DNA of 64,000 bases from UBA2336 sp037443645 (GTDB lineage: Bacteria; Bacteroidota; Bacteroidia; Cytophagales; Cyclobacteriaceae). The translations under genes and the position numbers were made by a program. Positions 43,453-52,015 of the stretch are shown piece by piece. Every line of letters starts with the position of its first letter. Positions within the stretch are counted from its first letter, which is position 1. The notes under the pieces were generated by a model. It was not told the DNA's origin. It did no database searches and saw only the letters and a program-made list of their open reading frames with translations. Location of the stretch: positions 124,001-188,000 of the forward strand of contig JBBINY010000001.1 in assembly GCA_037443645.1 (NCBI GenBank). Reading direction: 5' to 3'.

Positions 43453-44460
43453 TTATTTAACCGGGTAATAAACTTCGGTGATCCATTTCGTGGCTTCTTT
43501 TTCAACCATTGGATCTGTTACATAAACCTCCCAGGGCGCACCGGTTATTTCAAGCCCTTTGTACTCAATATACCGGGCAATTTCATTGTGCGTTTTCTCA
43601 AGCGTGTTGTAATCGCCTATATGTACTGCCTTTACTGCCTTTCCGCCAGGCAGTTGTTGCACCGTGTATTTGCCGGTAAGTTTTGTGCCCTCGGGTACTG
43701 GAAGAGCGCATACCATTTCCATTTGTTTGGAGGTTTCGTCCCATTTCGGATACAGGCAAAAGGGGGCCCCCGTCATTTGCACTTTTGATTTTTCCAGCGA
43801 AGTCATCAATTCGCCATACGACTTGCCCATCTGTGCACTGATGGCGTTCTTATCTTCAAAGCTCATGGATGAGCTAATCCCTACATAGCTGACGGGTTGC
43901 GTCATTTCTTCGGATATGGCAACGGTGAATTTTGGCTTGGCCTCAGCTATTTCTTTCAGCTTGTTCAAATTATAATCGAATGCTTTATTCATTTCTGACT
44001 TCATCAGGGTTGCAGCCATCCATCGCATCAAGGGATTGAACCCCATGTCCGCTTCAAAGCCTGTTGTAACCCGGGTGCCTTCCCCTTCGGGTTCAAAAGT
44101 GTACCATGATTTGGCGGTTCCCTGATCCATGAAATCGAGGTCCATCTTAACGGACTTGTCGGGTATGCTTTCCGTAATGGTCATCTTGCCATTTCCGGAT
44201 TCTTCTCCTGACCATTCCGAAATGGCACCTGCTCCGGCTTTAATGCTTCCGTAGGTAACGGTCATGTTGTCTTTATACAGGTTGTTCCAGTACGACCACT
44301 TCGGGTTGTTCTCAAGGTTGTTTACTTCCTCAAAAATGTACCCGGCCGGGGCGTTAACAAGGATTGATCGTGTAATTTCAGTTTTGGAGGGCAGAAAGAA
44401 GCCTATAATCACCAGTACAACAACAAGCCCTGCAAGGGCAAGCAATATTTTCTTCACCAT
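43453..44460 (-). CDS. SRPBCC domain plus GyrI-like effector-binding domain protein
   Basis: 335 residues. An N-terminal transmembrane segment (ILLALAGLVVVLVIIGFFL) is followed by an SRPBCC/polyketide cyclase-like domain (about 30-170: SILVNAPAGYIFEEVNNLENNP) and a GyrI-like/AraC effector-binding domain (about 180-333: MTQPVSYVGIS, PFCLYPKWDE, GGKAVKAVHIGDYNTLEKTHNEI). Both halves are ligand-binding folds, so it probably senses or carries a small molecule at the membrane. Ligand unknown. Confidence 0.8.
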   Translation of the reverse strand: MVKKILLALAGLVVVLVIIGFFLPSKTEITRSILVNAPAGYIFEEVNNLENNPKWSYWNNLYKDNMTVTYGSIKAGAGAISEWSGEESGNGKMTITESIPDKSVKMDLDFMDQGTAKSWYTFEPEGEGTRVTTGFEADMGFNPLMRWMAATLMKSEMNKAFDYNLNKLKEIAEAKPKFTVAISEEMTQPVSYVGISSSMSFEDKNAISAQMGKSYGELMTSLEKSKVQMTGAPFCLYPKWDETSKQMEMVCALPVPEGTKLTGKYTVQQLPGGKAVKAVHIGDYNTLEKTHNEIARYIEYKGLEITGAPWEVYVTDPMVEKEATKWITEVYYPVK

Positions 44461-44566
44461 ATCGTGGGGGGGGGTTAATTTTCCGAAATTATCAAAATAT
44501 ACAGTTCAAATGCTTGGTATTCTGTTTAAAAATTCAAAATTTTAGATGAACTAAACTAATTCAGCC

Positions 44567-45022
44567 ATGAGTTTAACCGATTCGAGTCATATCCACGTTA
44601 ATTACGGCCTGCGTGTGGCGGGCGGCCTTATTGTTTATTTCCTGATTATGAAATTTGCAGGCCTGCTCCATGTTGTCGAATTACGGTTATTAAACCTGGT
44701 TATCCTTGTAGCGGGTATCTACCTGGCATTAAAAAAATTCCAACATACACACGGAGAACACATAAACTATTTCAGGGCCCTTGTTACAGGGGTAGCTACC
44801 GGAGCCATCGCTTCCCTGGTTTTTGCTGCATTCCTCTTTGTTTATGTTTCATTTCTGGATACCGAATTGATGCAATACATCATCGACAATGAACCCATGG
44901 GCCGTTTTCTGAATCCGTACATCGCTTCTTTTATTGTGGCACTCGAAGGGGTGTTTTCCGGCTTACTGGTAACCTTTGTTCTGATTAACTACCTCAATAC
45001 AGACGAACCCTCAGCGGGTTGA
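44567..45022 (+). CDS. DUF4199 membrane protein (third copy)
   Basis: 151 residues with four hydrophobic segments. It is shorter than the two DUF4199 proteins at 26-27 kb, with a smaller loop (DTELMQYIIDNEPMGRFLNP). It is monocistronic, followed by a terminator, and divergent from the SRPBCC gene. Function is unknown. Confidence 0.8.
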   Translation: MSLTDSSHIHVNYGLRVAGGLIVYFLIMKFAGLLHVVELRLLNLVILVAGIYLALKKFQHTHGEHINYFRALVTGVATGAIASLVFAAFLFVYVSFLDTELMQYIIDNEPMGRFLNPYIASFIVALEGVFSGLLVTFVLINYLNTDEPSAG

Positions 45023-45041
45023 TGGCTGTATGGAACGCTTT

Positions 45042-45077
45042 AAACCCGGCAGGTTTTTTTAACCTTTCGGGTTTTTT
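45042..45077 (+). terminator. Rho-independent terminator after the DUF4199 gene
   Basis: Stem AACCCG...CGGGTT with an inner AGGTT/AACCT stem, followed by TTTT. It directly abuts the -7 element of the next gene. Confidence 0.7.
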
Positions 45078-45084
45078 ACTTTTG
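45077..45084 (+). promoter_or_regulatory. -7 element (TACTTTTG) of the Xaa-Pro aminopeptidase gene
   Basis: Exact TAnnTTTG match 16 bp before the ATG at 45101. Confidence 0.4.
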
Positions 45085-45100
45085 AGAAATTCAACTCCCT

Positions 45101-46399
45101 ATGCGCTACCCGCAAATCAACCCACAATTATTTACTGATAACAGGAAGCGGTTGGTAAAAGAATTGAAGCCCGGCTCGGTTGCCGTATTCAACTCCAACG
45201 ATATACAGCCTACCAATGCCGATGGCACGATGAAGTTCCGGCAAAACAGCGACTTGTTTTATCTGACCGGTGTGGATCAGGAAGAATCCATTCTTGTTCT
45301 GTGTCCGGATTACCCGGATAAAAAACTGCGCGAAGTTCTGTTCCTGCGCGAGACCAACGAAACCATAGCCACCTGGGAGGGCCACAAACTAACCAAGCAA
45401 GAAGCCCGCAAACGTACCGGCATTGAAACGGTGATGTGGACATCCGAATTTCACCGCGTGTTCAACACGATGATGATTATGGGTGGCGTAGAGAATGTTT
45501 ACCTTAACACCAACGAGCATTACCGGGCCGATGTGGTGGTACAAACACGCGACAGCCGGTTTGTGGCGTGGTGTAAGGAAAAATACCCGTTGCACAGGTA
45601 TGAGCGGGTTGCCCCACTGATGGCTAAACTCCGCGCAGTTAAGTCCAAAAGCGAAATTGAGTTGATGCAAAAAGCCTGCGACATCACCGGCAAGGCATTT
45701 CAACGCGTTCTGAAATTTATAAAGCCAGGTGTGAAGGAGTATGAGATCGAAGCAGAATTCATCCATGAATTTGTGCGCAACGGTTCACGCGGCTTTGCGT
45801 ATGAACCCATCATTGCATCGGGTGCCGACTCCTGCGTGCTGCACTATATCCAAAATGATAAAGTGTGTAAGTCGGGTGATGTGCTGCTGCTCGATGTCGG
45901 TGCTGAATACGCCAACTACAATGCCGACATGACCCGCACGATTCCGGTAAACGGCAAATTCAGCAAGCGACAGAAAGACGTTTACAATGCCGTGTTGCGT
46001 GTGAAGCGGGCTGCCTACAAACTGCTAAAGCCAGGCATGGTGTACTTCGATTATCACAAGGAAGTGCAGCAGATCATGGAAAGCGAACTGATAAAGCTTA
46101 AGCTGATCGACAAAACCGATATAAAAAAGCAATCGGCAGAAAAGCCGGCCTTTATGAAATACTTTATGCACGGCACGGGCCATCACCTGGGGTTGGATGT
46201 ACACGACATACCGAATATGTTCGATAAAATGAAGGAGGGTATGGTGTGGACGGTAGAACCGGGGATTTACATTAAGGAGGAAGGTTTTGGAGTGCGGCTG
46301 GAGAACAACGTAGTGATTACCAAAACCAGCTTGCACGATCTGATGAAAAGCATTCCGATAGAAGCCGAAGAAATTGAGGACCTGATGAATTCCCGATGA
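45101..46399 (+). CDS. Xaa-Pro aminopeptidase (aminopeptidase P family)
   Basis: 432 residues. An N-terminal creatinase-like domain (1-160, RQNSDLFYLTG) precedes a pita-bread metallopeptidase domain with the metal ligands: LLLDVGAEYANYNADMTRT (two Asp), HGTGHHLGLDVHD (His), TVEPGIY (Glu) and VRLENNVVIT (Glu). It cleaves N-terminal X-Pro bonds. Cytoplasmic, since no signal peptide is present. It overlaps the next gene by four bases. Confidence 0.92.
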   Translation: MRYPQINPQLFTDNRKRLVKELKPGSVAVFNSNDIQPTNADGTMKFRQNSDLFYLTGVDQEESILVLCPDYPDKKLREVLFLRETNETIATWEGHKLTKQEARKRTGIETVMWTSEFHRVFNTMMIMGGVENVYLNTNEHYRADVVVQTRDSRFVAWCKEKYPLHRYERVAPLMAKLRAVKSKSEIELMQKACDITGKAFQRVLKFIKPGVKEYEIEAEFIHEFVRNGSRGFAYEPIIASGADSCVLHYIQNDKVCKSGDVLLLDVGAEYANYNADMTRTIPVNGKFSKRQKDVYNAVLRVKRAAYKLLKPGMVYFDYHKEVQQIMESELIKLKLIDKTDIKKQSAEKPAFMKYFMHGTGHHLGLDVHDIPNMFDKMKEGMVWTVEPGIYIKEEGFGVRLENNVVITKTSLHDLMKSIPIEAEEIEDLMNSR

Positions 46400-47187
46400 G
46401 GTGGCCCAGGGTGGTAGTTTCACTTAGCCTGATTGTGCTGATCGGCCTGGCAGCGCAGGCGCATGAGTTCTGGCTGCAGCCGGATAAGTTTTTCTACCGG
46501 AAAGGTGAAATACTGAAACTCAATTTCATGGTGGGCGAGAATTTTATGGGTGAGCGGTGGGATTTAAAACGTCACCGGCTTATTCGGTTCGATCACCATG
46601 CCGGCAGCTATTCAAGCGGACTTATCGAAACAGTAAGCCCGGGTGAAGGAAACAACCTGGAATTGAAACTGGAGCGGGAAGGCACAAACCTGTTTGTTAT
46701 GCAAAGCAACAACGCCTTCATTGAACTGGATGCTGAAAAGTTCAATGCTTACCTGAAGGAGGACGGACTGGAGGACATTATTCAATACCGTGAAAAGACT
46801 GGTGCCAGCCAAAGAGGAGCCCGTGAATTTTACCAACGCAGTGCCAAACTGCTGGTGCAGGTTGGTGATGGGCGTGACGATACCTTTCAAAAACAGGTTG
46901 GTCTTCCGTTGGAGATTATCCCGGTAAAAAATCCGTATGCCCTGAAGCCCGGGCAGGAAATGAAGTTTCAGATTTTTTTTGAAGGCACACCACTACCCTT
47001 TGCTATGGTGAAGGTGTGGAACCGAAAGGATAACGCACAGAATATTTACACCGAAAAAGACGGAACCATGACTACACGATTAAGTAATTCCGGGGCATGG
47101 ATGGTAAGTTGTGTAAAGATGGTTCCGGCCAGGGAAGAAGGGGCCGACTGGCAGAGTTATTGGGGAAGCCTGGTGTTTGGATTTTGA
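46396..47187 (+). CDS. DUF4198 exported protein
   Basis: 263 residues with a signal peptide (VVVSLSLIVLIGLAAQAHEF). It begins its mature part with HEFWLQPDKFFYRKGE, the DUF4198 hallmark; the second half (about 170-260) is a beta-sandwich with KPGQEMKFQIFFEG. DUF4198 proteins are often linked to metal (Ni/Co) uptake, but that is not evident from the neighbours here. Its ATG overlaps the aminopeptidase stop (ATGA), so the two are co-translated. Confidence 0.85.
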   Translation: MRWPRVVVSLSLIVLIGLAAQAHEFWLQPDKFFYRKGEILKLNFMVGENFMGERWDLKRHRLIRFDHHAGSYSSGLIETVSPGEGNNLELKLEREGTNLFVMQSNNAFIELDAEKFNAYLKEDGLEDIIQYREKTGASQRGAREFYQRSAKLLVQVGDGRDDTFQKQVGLPLEIIPVKNPYALKPGQEMKFQIFFEGTPLPFAMVKVWNRKDNAQNIYTEKDGTMTTRLSNSGAWMVSCVKMVPAREEGADWQSYWGSLVFGF

Positions 47188-47205
47188 CAGGAAAAAAAGA
47201 TTGCT

Positions 47206-47622
47206 ATGAGTGAAAAGATTCATTCCGATAAAGCGCCCGACCCGGTTGGGCTGTATCCTCATGCCCGCAAGGTGGGCAGCCTGCTCTTTCTTTCCGGGGT
47301 AGGCCCTCGTAAGAAAGGCTCAACAGAAATTCCGGGAGTAACCCTTGATGCACAGGGAAACCTGACTGCCTACGATATCGAAGCCCAATGTCATGCGGTA
47401 TTTCAAAACGTGCGCTACATCCTCGAAGCCTCAGGCTCGCGTTGGGAAAACCTGGTGGATGTAACCGTATTCCTTACCAACATGAAGGCCGACTTTCCGA
47501 AGTTCAACAGGATTTATGCAGAATATTTTAAAGAGAATCAACCTTGCCGTACCACAGTGGAAATAAATGCGTTGCCCACGCCCATTGCCATAGAATTGAA
47601 ATGTATTGCTACGCTTGACTAA
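47206..47622 (+). CDS. RidA-family protein
   Basis: 138 residues with YjgF/RidA motifs: GLYPHARKVGSLLFLSGVGP at the start, YDIEAQCHAVFQNVRYILEASG and the end PCRTTVEINALPTPIAIELKCIA, where the Arg that binds the carboxylate of imine intermediates sits. RidA hydrolyses reactive enamine/imine species formed by PLP enzymes. It overlaps the convergent IscA-type gene by 4 bp. Confidence 0.88.
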   Translation: MSEKIHSDKAPDPVGLYPHARKVGSLLFLSGVGPRKKGSTEIPGVTLDAQGNLTAYDIEAQCHAVFQNVRYILEASGSRWENLVDVTVFLTNMKADFPKFNRIYAEYFKENQPCRTTVEINALPTPIAIELKCIATLD

Positions 47623-47945
47623 ACCGCAAAGCTTTCACCGCAGCCGCACGTGCGCGATGCATTGGGATTGATAAACTGAAAGCCCTTTCCATTCAGCCCA
47701 TCCGAAAAATCGAGCGTTGTGCCAAGCAGGTAAAGCAGGCTTTTTTTATCCACGAGAATTTTAACGCCTCTATCTTCAAATACCTGATCGGCCGGATTGA
47801 TGGATTCATCGAACGAAAGGTCGTACATTAAGCCAGAGCAGCCTCCACCCTTCACCGAAACACGGATATTGGGTTCGGTGGTTTTTCCTTCCTGCTTTCT
47901 TAACTCAACAATTTTATCCTTGGCTTTTTCAGTTACGCTGATCAT
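47619..47945 (-). CDS. HesB/IscA-type iron-sulfur carrier protein
   Basis: Start at ATG 47945 (MISVTEKAKDKI); two codons upstream is only a TTG. 108 residues with the three conserved Cys (in GGGCSGLMY, and two in RTCGCGESF). This is the A-type carrier that receives Fe-S clusters from IscU/SufB. It is monocistronic or cotranscribed from the hypothetical gene upstream. Confidence 0.9.
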   Translation of the reverse strand: MISVTEKAKDKIVELRKQEGKTTEPNIRVSVKGGGCSGLMYDLSFDESINPADQVFEDRGVKILVDKKSLLYLLGTTLDFSDGLNGKGFQFINPNASRTCGCGESFAV

Positions 47946-47956
47946 AAACAAAACAA

Positions 47957-48367
47957 TTAAGAAACCGGGTTCAACACAACGCTAAAAACAGTTATCGTAT
48001 TCATATCGCGCCCATAATAGAGTTTTTGCAGAGCATCCATGATGTTGCCGGCCCGGAAATAGGAGGTATGGAGTTCGCGCTCACTCTTAGCCACCCACTG
48101 AATGGTATAGCTGTTTTCCTTCTCTTTGTAGTTCTGAACATAGTCGAGCATCTTTTTCAGGGCGTCCAGTTTGTCGGTACCGGTCTCGGAATGAAAAAGG
48201 AAGGCCTGGTTGTGCCGCGGATTAATGGTAATCAGGTCGAGCTTCACCTTGCGGTCAACCGTGCTGTACTCAAATACAAGGTCGGACGTGCGCAGTCCCA
48301 GGTAGTTCTTTATTTCCTGCTGGATGCGTGCAGCCTCCACATGCATTTCGCTGCTTGTTTCAATCAT
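47957..48367 (-). CDS. Conserved hypothetical protein (Bacteroidota)
   Basis: 136 residues from ATG at 48367 (MIETSSEMHVEAARIQQEI), chosen over 48439 because the extra N-terminus looks non-coding. Mixed alpha/beta, no signal, no recognised motif. Conserved-looking patches are KNYLGLRTSDLVFEY and SYTIQWVAKSERELHTSYFR. It lies 11 bp ahead of the IscA-type gene, so it may be cotranscribed with it. Confidence 0.6.
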   Translation of the reverse strand: MIETSSEMHVEAARIQQEIKNYLGLRTSDLVFEYSTVDRKVKLDLITINPRHNQAFLFHSETGTDKLDALKKMLDYVQNYKEKENSYTIQWVAKSERELHTSYFRAGNIMDALQKLYYGRDMNTITVFSVVLNPVS

Positions 48368-48441
48368 GGATGTCGGTTTCAAAGGGAAAAACTTTTCAAA
48401 GCCCGTAAAAGTTCTGACTTTGGTATACAAAATTAGCAATA

Positions 48442-48849
48442 ATGAAGAAACTGGAGCACATCGGCATTGCCGTTAAGAATTTGGGTGAGGCCAACGGCTT
48501 ATTTGCCAACCTGCTGGGCCGTGGGCATTATAAGATCGAAGAGGTTGAGTCGGAGGGTGTAAGAACCTCATTTTTTGACTTGTCAGGGCTCAAAATCGAA
48601 CTGCTTGAAGCAACTAACAGTCAATCCGCGATAGCCCGTTTTATTGAGAAACGCGGAGAAGGAATTCACCACCTTGCCTTTGAGGTGGAGAACCTGGAAG
48701 AGAGCATCCGGCATTATCAGGCGTTGGGTTTCGAGGTCATTAATGCAGAGCCAAAAAAGGGTGCAGACAACAAACGCATTTGTTTTCTGCACCCTAAATC
48801 AACGCAGGGGGTTTTAATCGAGTTGTGCCAGGAAATTACTGGCTCCTAG
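48442..48849 (+). CDS. mce: Methylmalonyl-CoA epimerase
   Basis: 135 residues of the VOC fold with the epimerase pattern: LEHIGIAVKNLGEANGLF (first metal His), a central ELLEATNSQSAIARF and the second half HHLAFEVENLEESI and VLIELCQ (Glu). It interconverts the (R) and (S) forms of methylmalonyl-CoA in the propionyl-CoA pathway. The mutase genes are not in the window. It is convergent with a small lipoprotein gene. Confidence 0.88.
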   Translation: MKKLEHIGIAVKNLGEANGLFANLLGRGHYKIEEVESEGVRTSFFDLSGLKIELLEATNSQSAIARFIEKRGEGIHHLAFEVENLEESIRHYQALGFEVINAEPKKGADNKRICFLHPKSTQGVLIELCQEITGS

Positions 48850-49000
48850 GTGCATTAGCCGCTTTGCGCTGACCAAACTGAATGGAATTGTAATACCTCT
48901 GCTTCTTCTTCCCTTCCCGTGTTTCATAATACGGTTTCGGAACTGTTGAACATGAAACGAGCAGGATTAAAGCCACGACAATCCACAACATCCTTTTCAT
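48836..49000 (-). CDS. Small lipoprotein
   Basis: 54 residues from ATG at 49000. Lipoprotein signal with lipobox LVSC (MKRMLWIVVALILLVSC) and a basic Tyr-rich tail (PYYETREGKKKQRYYNSIQFG). No family recognised. Its end overlaps that of mce by 14 bp. Confidence 0.6.
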   Translation of the reverse strand: MKRMLWIVVALILLVSCSTVPKPYYETREGKKKQRYYNSIQFGQRKAANAPRSQ

Positions 49001-49068
49001 CTCACTTTGCTTTTGTGCATAGATACAGCACCGCAACAAAGCAAAACCGTCAATTCGCGTTATAATCT

Positions 49069-49076
49069 TACTTTTG
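49069..49076 (+). promoter_or_regulatory. -7 element (TACTTTTG) of thiL
   Basis: Exact TAnnTTTG match, 54 bp before the thiL start. No clear -33 box. Confidence 0.4.
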
Positions 49077-49129
49077 CGTGACGAGACGCCTGCCGTAACG
49101 GCAAACGAACGGTTACAACCGACCAATGC

Positions 49130-50167
49130 ATGAGTGAAAAGAGAACAGAAATAAGCCAATTGGGTGAATTCGGACTGATTGACCACATCGGTAAACAATT
49201 CGATCTTAAAAATCCATCATCGTTGCTAGGTATTGGCGATGATGCCGCAGTGATTGATTGTGGTAATGAGGTTTTACTTTGGTCAACCGATATGCTTGCT
49301 GAAGGCGTCCATTTCGACATGGCTTTTACTCCGCTGCAACACCTCGGCTTTAAAACGGTAAGTGTAAATGTATCCGACATTGCCGCCATGAATGGAAAGG
49401 CCGAGCAAATTGTGATAAGTATTGCCTTGAGCAACCGGTTTTCGGTGGAAGCAGTAGATGCCTTATACGATGGAATCAGGGCGGCCTGTCAGCAGTACAA
49501 GGTTGACCTTGTTGGTGGCGACACAACAGCCTCCCGGTCGGGGCTTATTATTTCAGTAGGGGTATTGGGAAGGGCAAGAAAAGAGAAGGTGGTGTACCGT
49601 AGCGGGGCAAAACCAAACGACATCATTTGTGTTACCGGTGACCTGGGTGCTGCCTATGTAGGGCTGCAGGTATTGCAGCGCGAGAAGGAAGTCTATCTTT
49701 CTAACCCCAACATGCAACCGGGGCTTGAAAAATATGAGTACATGGTGGGGCGGCAATTGCGGCCGTTAGCGCGAACAGACATTGTATTTGATCTGGACGA
49801 GCTGGACATAAAGCCGACAGCCATGATTGACATTTCAGACGGCCTGGCCTCTGAGCTTTTTCACCTCGGAAAGAATTCGAAGGTGGGTGTGCGCATTTTT
49901 GAGGAAAAAATTCCTCTGGCCACCGAAACCTACAACACCGCAGCCCTTGAATTTAAAATTGACCCGGTAACCTGTGCTTTAAACGGGGGAGAAGATTATG
50001 AATTGCTGTTTACCATTTCACAGGCCGATGCTGAAAAGATCAAGAACCATCCGGATGTGCACATGATCGGGTACGTGCATGATAAGCCTGGTGAGCATGT
50101 GTTAATAACGAAAAGCGGAAGCACCGTGCCGTTAACCGCACAGGGATGGGATCATTTCGGAAAATAA
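49130..50167 (+). CDS. thiL: Thiamine-monophosphate kinase
   Basis: 345 residues. ATP/Mg-binding motifs of the PurM/ThiL fold: LLGIGDDAAVIDCG, STDMLAEGVHFD, VSVNVSDIAAMNG, LVGGDTTAS and MIDISDGLASE. It phosphorylates thiamine phosphate to thiamine diphosphate, the last step of cofactor synthesis. Length and motifs are complete. No other thi genes are nearby. Confidence 0.92.
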   Translation: MSEKRTEISQLGEFGLIDHIGKQFDLKNPSSLLGIGDDAAVIDCGNEVLLWSTDMLAEGVHFDMAFTPLQHLGFKTVSVNVSDIAAMNGKAEQIVISIALSNRFSVEAVDALYDGIRAACQQYKVDLVGGDTTASRSGLIISVGVLGRARKEKVVYRSGAKPNDIICVTGDLGAAYVGLQVLQREKEVYLSNPNMQPGLEKYEYMVGRQLRPLARTDIVFDLDELDIKPTAMIDISDGLASELFHLGKNSKVGVRIFEEKIPLATETYNTAALEFKIDPVTCALNGGEDYELLFTISQADAEKIKNHPDVHMIGYVHDKPGEHVLITKSGSTVPLTAQGWDHFGK

Positions 50168-50200
50168 TTAACGCATCAGATTAAGGCGACTGACATGCGC

Positions 50201-50569
50201 CTAATCCTCCGGATACGGAATAAACACAAAATTAGTGAACTCCTTATCGACCACAAACAAGCAGCAGAACTCGTCCGGATCTTTGAAAGCCTTTTTAAAG
50301 TCTTCAACCTTAGCCGCATCAACCAGGCCGCGCTGAATAAATTCGTCCAGGAAGGACGCGTAATAGTTCCATGTAGTGTGCGCCAGTTCGCGGTCAATCA
50401 GCAGTTGGCCGATGGGTTGTTCCTCCTTGCAAATCGGAAAAATGGGCTGTTCAGAAAAACCACGTGAGCGAATCTGGTAAGAGGCTTCTTTAATGGTATC
50501 GGAGACTTTTACAAAATCGCTGGATATGGTGCCCAGGTACTTTCCGCTCAACTCCGGATCGTTATTCAT
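50201..50569 (-). CDS. Conserved hypothetical protein
   Basis: 122 residues from ATG at 50569 (MNNDPELSGKYLGTISSDFVKVSDTI). Mostly helical with a conserved-looking segment FSEQPIFPICKEEQPIGQLLIDRE and an acidic C-terminus. No signal, no domain recognised. It is convergent with thiL. From 50570 to 50890 there is only a small hairpin and no other gene. Confidence 0.65.
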   Translation of the reverse strand: MNNDPELSGKYLGTISSDFVKVSDTIKEASYQIRSRGFSEQPIFPICKEEQPIGQLLIDRELAHTTWNYYASFLDEFIQRGLVDAAKVEDFKKAFKDPDEFCCLFVVDKEFTNFVFIPYPED

Positions 50570-50730
50570 ATCGTTGTTTGAAACCGCTAAAATAACCCAT
50601 TTTATCACTACGTTAACCCCGGCTGAGAAACTGAGACAGTTGAAATTGCTGGTGACCTGCATGCGGTAGTAAAGATGATTTTAGAGGAGGAGCTGCAGTC
50701 AAAAACAGCATTACGGGAGTAACCTAGGGT

Positions 50731-50745
50731 GGCCTGATGCAGGCC
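50731..50745. repeat. Small hairpin
   Basis: Perfect 6-bp stem GGCCTG-ATG-CAGGCC in an otherwise gene-free 320-base stretch. No U tract directly after it. Confidence 0.4.
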
Positions 50746-50890
50746 CCGTTTGTGTTTGCCTGCAAAAGGAATTCAGCAAACGGTACACACATGCTGAATT
50801 GGAATTCTGACAAATTGATGATCCGCACTACCTCAGCAAACAGCATCCTGTTCATAGCCCTTGTGCTGAAAATTAACGGATGAGTGAAGG

Positions 50891-51484
50891 TTACTGGTCA
50901 GCGAGGCTCAGCCAGTTTCTGGCATACTGATGAAGCTCCGGAAAGAATGTGGCAAATTCTTGTGCATAAAGCTCATAGTCGGTTTTCAAATCCTTTATAG
51001 CAAATTCCATCTGCGCTCCATGCCTTGACCGCCTGGCCATGCCGGTTAAAGCACGGTGTATACCTTCCAGGCGGGCATAGTTCACCAGCCAGTTGCCGCG
51101 AGTCATGTAGGGCATCATGTATTTGACTTCTTCCGGTAAGATGGCCTGGTGCTGGTCCATCAAGCTATACATCCTTTCTGCGTAATCAGGCAGAAATTCA
51201 TCATGGTACTCATCCCACCGGTGGGCCAGGAAGTGGTCGTAAAAAATATCCACAATCACACCCGCGTAATGCCTGTAGGTTGGCCTGAGCCTGTTCTTGC
51301 TTTTGGCAACAACCGGATGCCTATCGGTAAATTCATCAATGGCTCTGTGCAGTTCGATACCCCGGGCTATGTCGGGCCCGAATTGTTCGATCAGACTTCT
51401 TCCCTTCACAAAATCGCCAATAAAATTGCCGACTTGCACGTTAGGATCATCACCTGACAAGTAAAGGTGAGCGAGGAAGTTCAC
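50891..51484 (-). CDS. Acyl-carrier-protein phosphodiesterase (AcpH) family protein
   Basis: 197 residues from a GTG start. AcpH motifs: MNFLAHLYLSGDDPNVQVGN then FIGDFVKGR, the HRAIDEFTDRHPVV segment, and YDHFLAHRWDEY, an HD-like metal site. It would remove the 4'-phosphopantetheine group from acyl carrier protein. The start at GTG is preferred because the family begins with this M-N-F-L-A-H motif. Confidence 0.85.
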   Translation of the reverse strand: MNFLAHLYLSGDDPNVQVGNFIGDFVKGRSLIEQFGPDIARGIELHRAIDEFTDRHPVVAKSKNRLRPTYRHYAGVIVDIFYDHFLAHRWDEYHDEFLPDYAERMYSLMDQHQAILPEEVKYMMPYMTRGNWLVNYARLEGIHRALTGMARRSRHGAQMEFAIKDLKTDYELYAQEFATFFPELHQYARNWLSLADQ

Positions 51485-51492
51485 GCCTTCAA

Positions 51493-51580
51493 GTTAATAG
51501 TCCTTAATCAATAGTCCATGCTCATGTTCACTACAGCCATTCACGCGTGGCCTGTCCACCGGTAGGCTATTGACTATCGC
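51493..51580. repeat. Intergenic repeat with AATAGTCC / GGCTATTGACTAT words
   Basis: Left: AATAGTCC twice in 51495-51518. Right: GGCTATTGACTAT at 51565-51577, partly complementary. It is an imperfect palindrome in the 134-base interval between divergent genes, of the same general design as those at 14.4, 43.4 and 53.3 kb. Confidence 0.4.
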
Positions 51581-51618
51581 CTAACAATTCCCCATCTTCC
51601 AACCTCAAAACCTCACCT

Positions 51619-52011
51619 ATGGCACTCGCACAACTTAAGCATTTGGTAAACCTGGCCCGGATTGACGGTGATGTGGCCGAAAAGGAAAGGAAATACATCA
51701 CCAACATAGGCCTGGCCAATGGCATTTCATTGCTGGATATTAACGGACTGTTTGGAAAGAAACATGAGAATATTGACGTGGGCACTATTGATGACGAAAC
51801 AAAATTCAATTACCTGCTCAGCCTGGTGCAACTCATGAAAATAGACGAGCGACTGTACCAGGAGGAAATCCGGTATTGTTCACAAGTGGCTGCCAAACTG
51901 GGTTATGACCAAACGGTGATGTTTGATATGATGCTTCATGTGCGTGAAGTGATGGAAGACCATGAGAAAAAAGCGTTAAGCGACTTAACCAAAAAATATT
52001 TATCTCGATAA
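51619..52011 (+). CDS. TerB-like (DjlA/TerB-fold) protein
   Basis: 130 residues, all helical. ALAQLKHLVNLARIDGDVAEKERKYI and a second half LVQLMKIDERLYQEEIRYC repeat the D-G/E-x3-x-E pattern of TerB/DjlA-like folds. The name refers to tellurite resistance, but most stand-alone members have no such role. It is 4 bp from the next gene. Confidence 0.65.
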   Translation: MALAQLKHLVNLARIDGDVAEKERKYITNIGLANGISLLDINGLFGKKHENIDVGTIDDETKFNYLLSLVQLMKIDERLYQEEIRYCSQVAAKLGYDQTVMFDMMLHVREVMEDHEKKALSDLTKKYLSR

Positions 52012-52015
52012 TCCC

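Noticed and set aside
51619..52011. Tellurite resistance determinant
   Set aside because: Only a stand-alone TerB-like fold is present, with no other ter genes; the fold name does not imply the phenotype.
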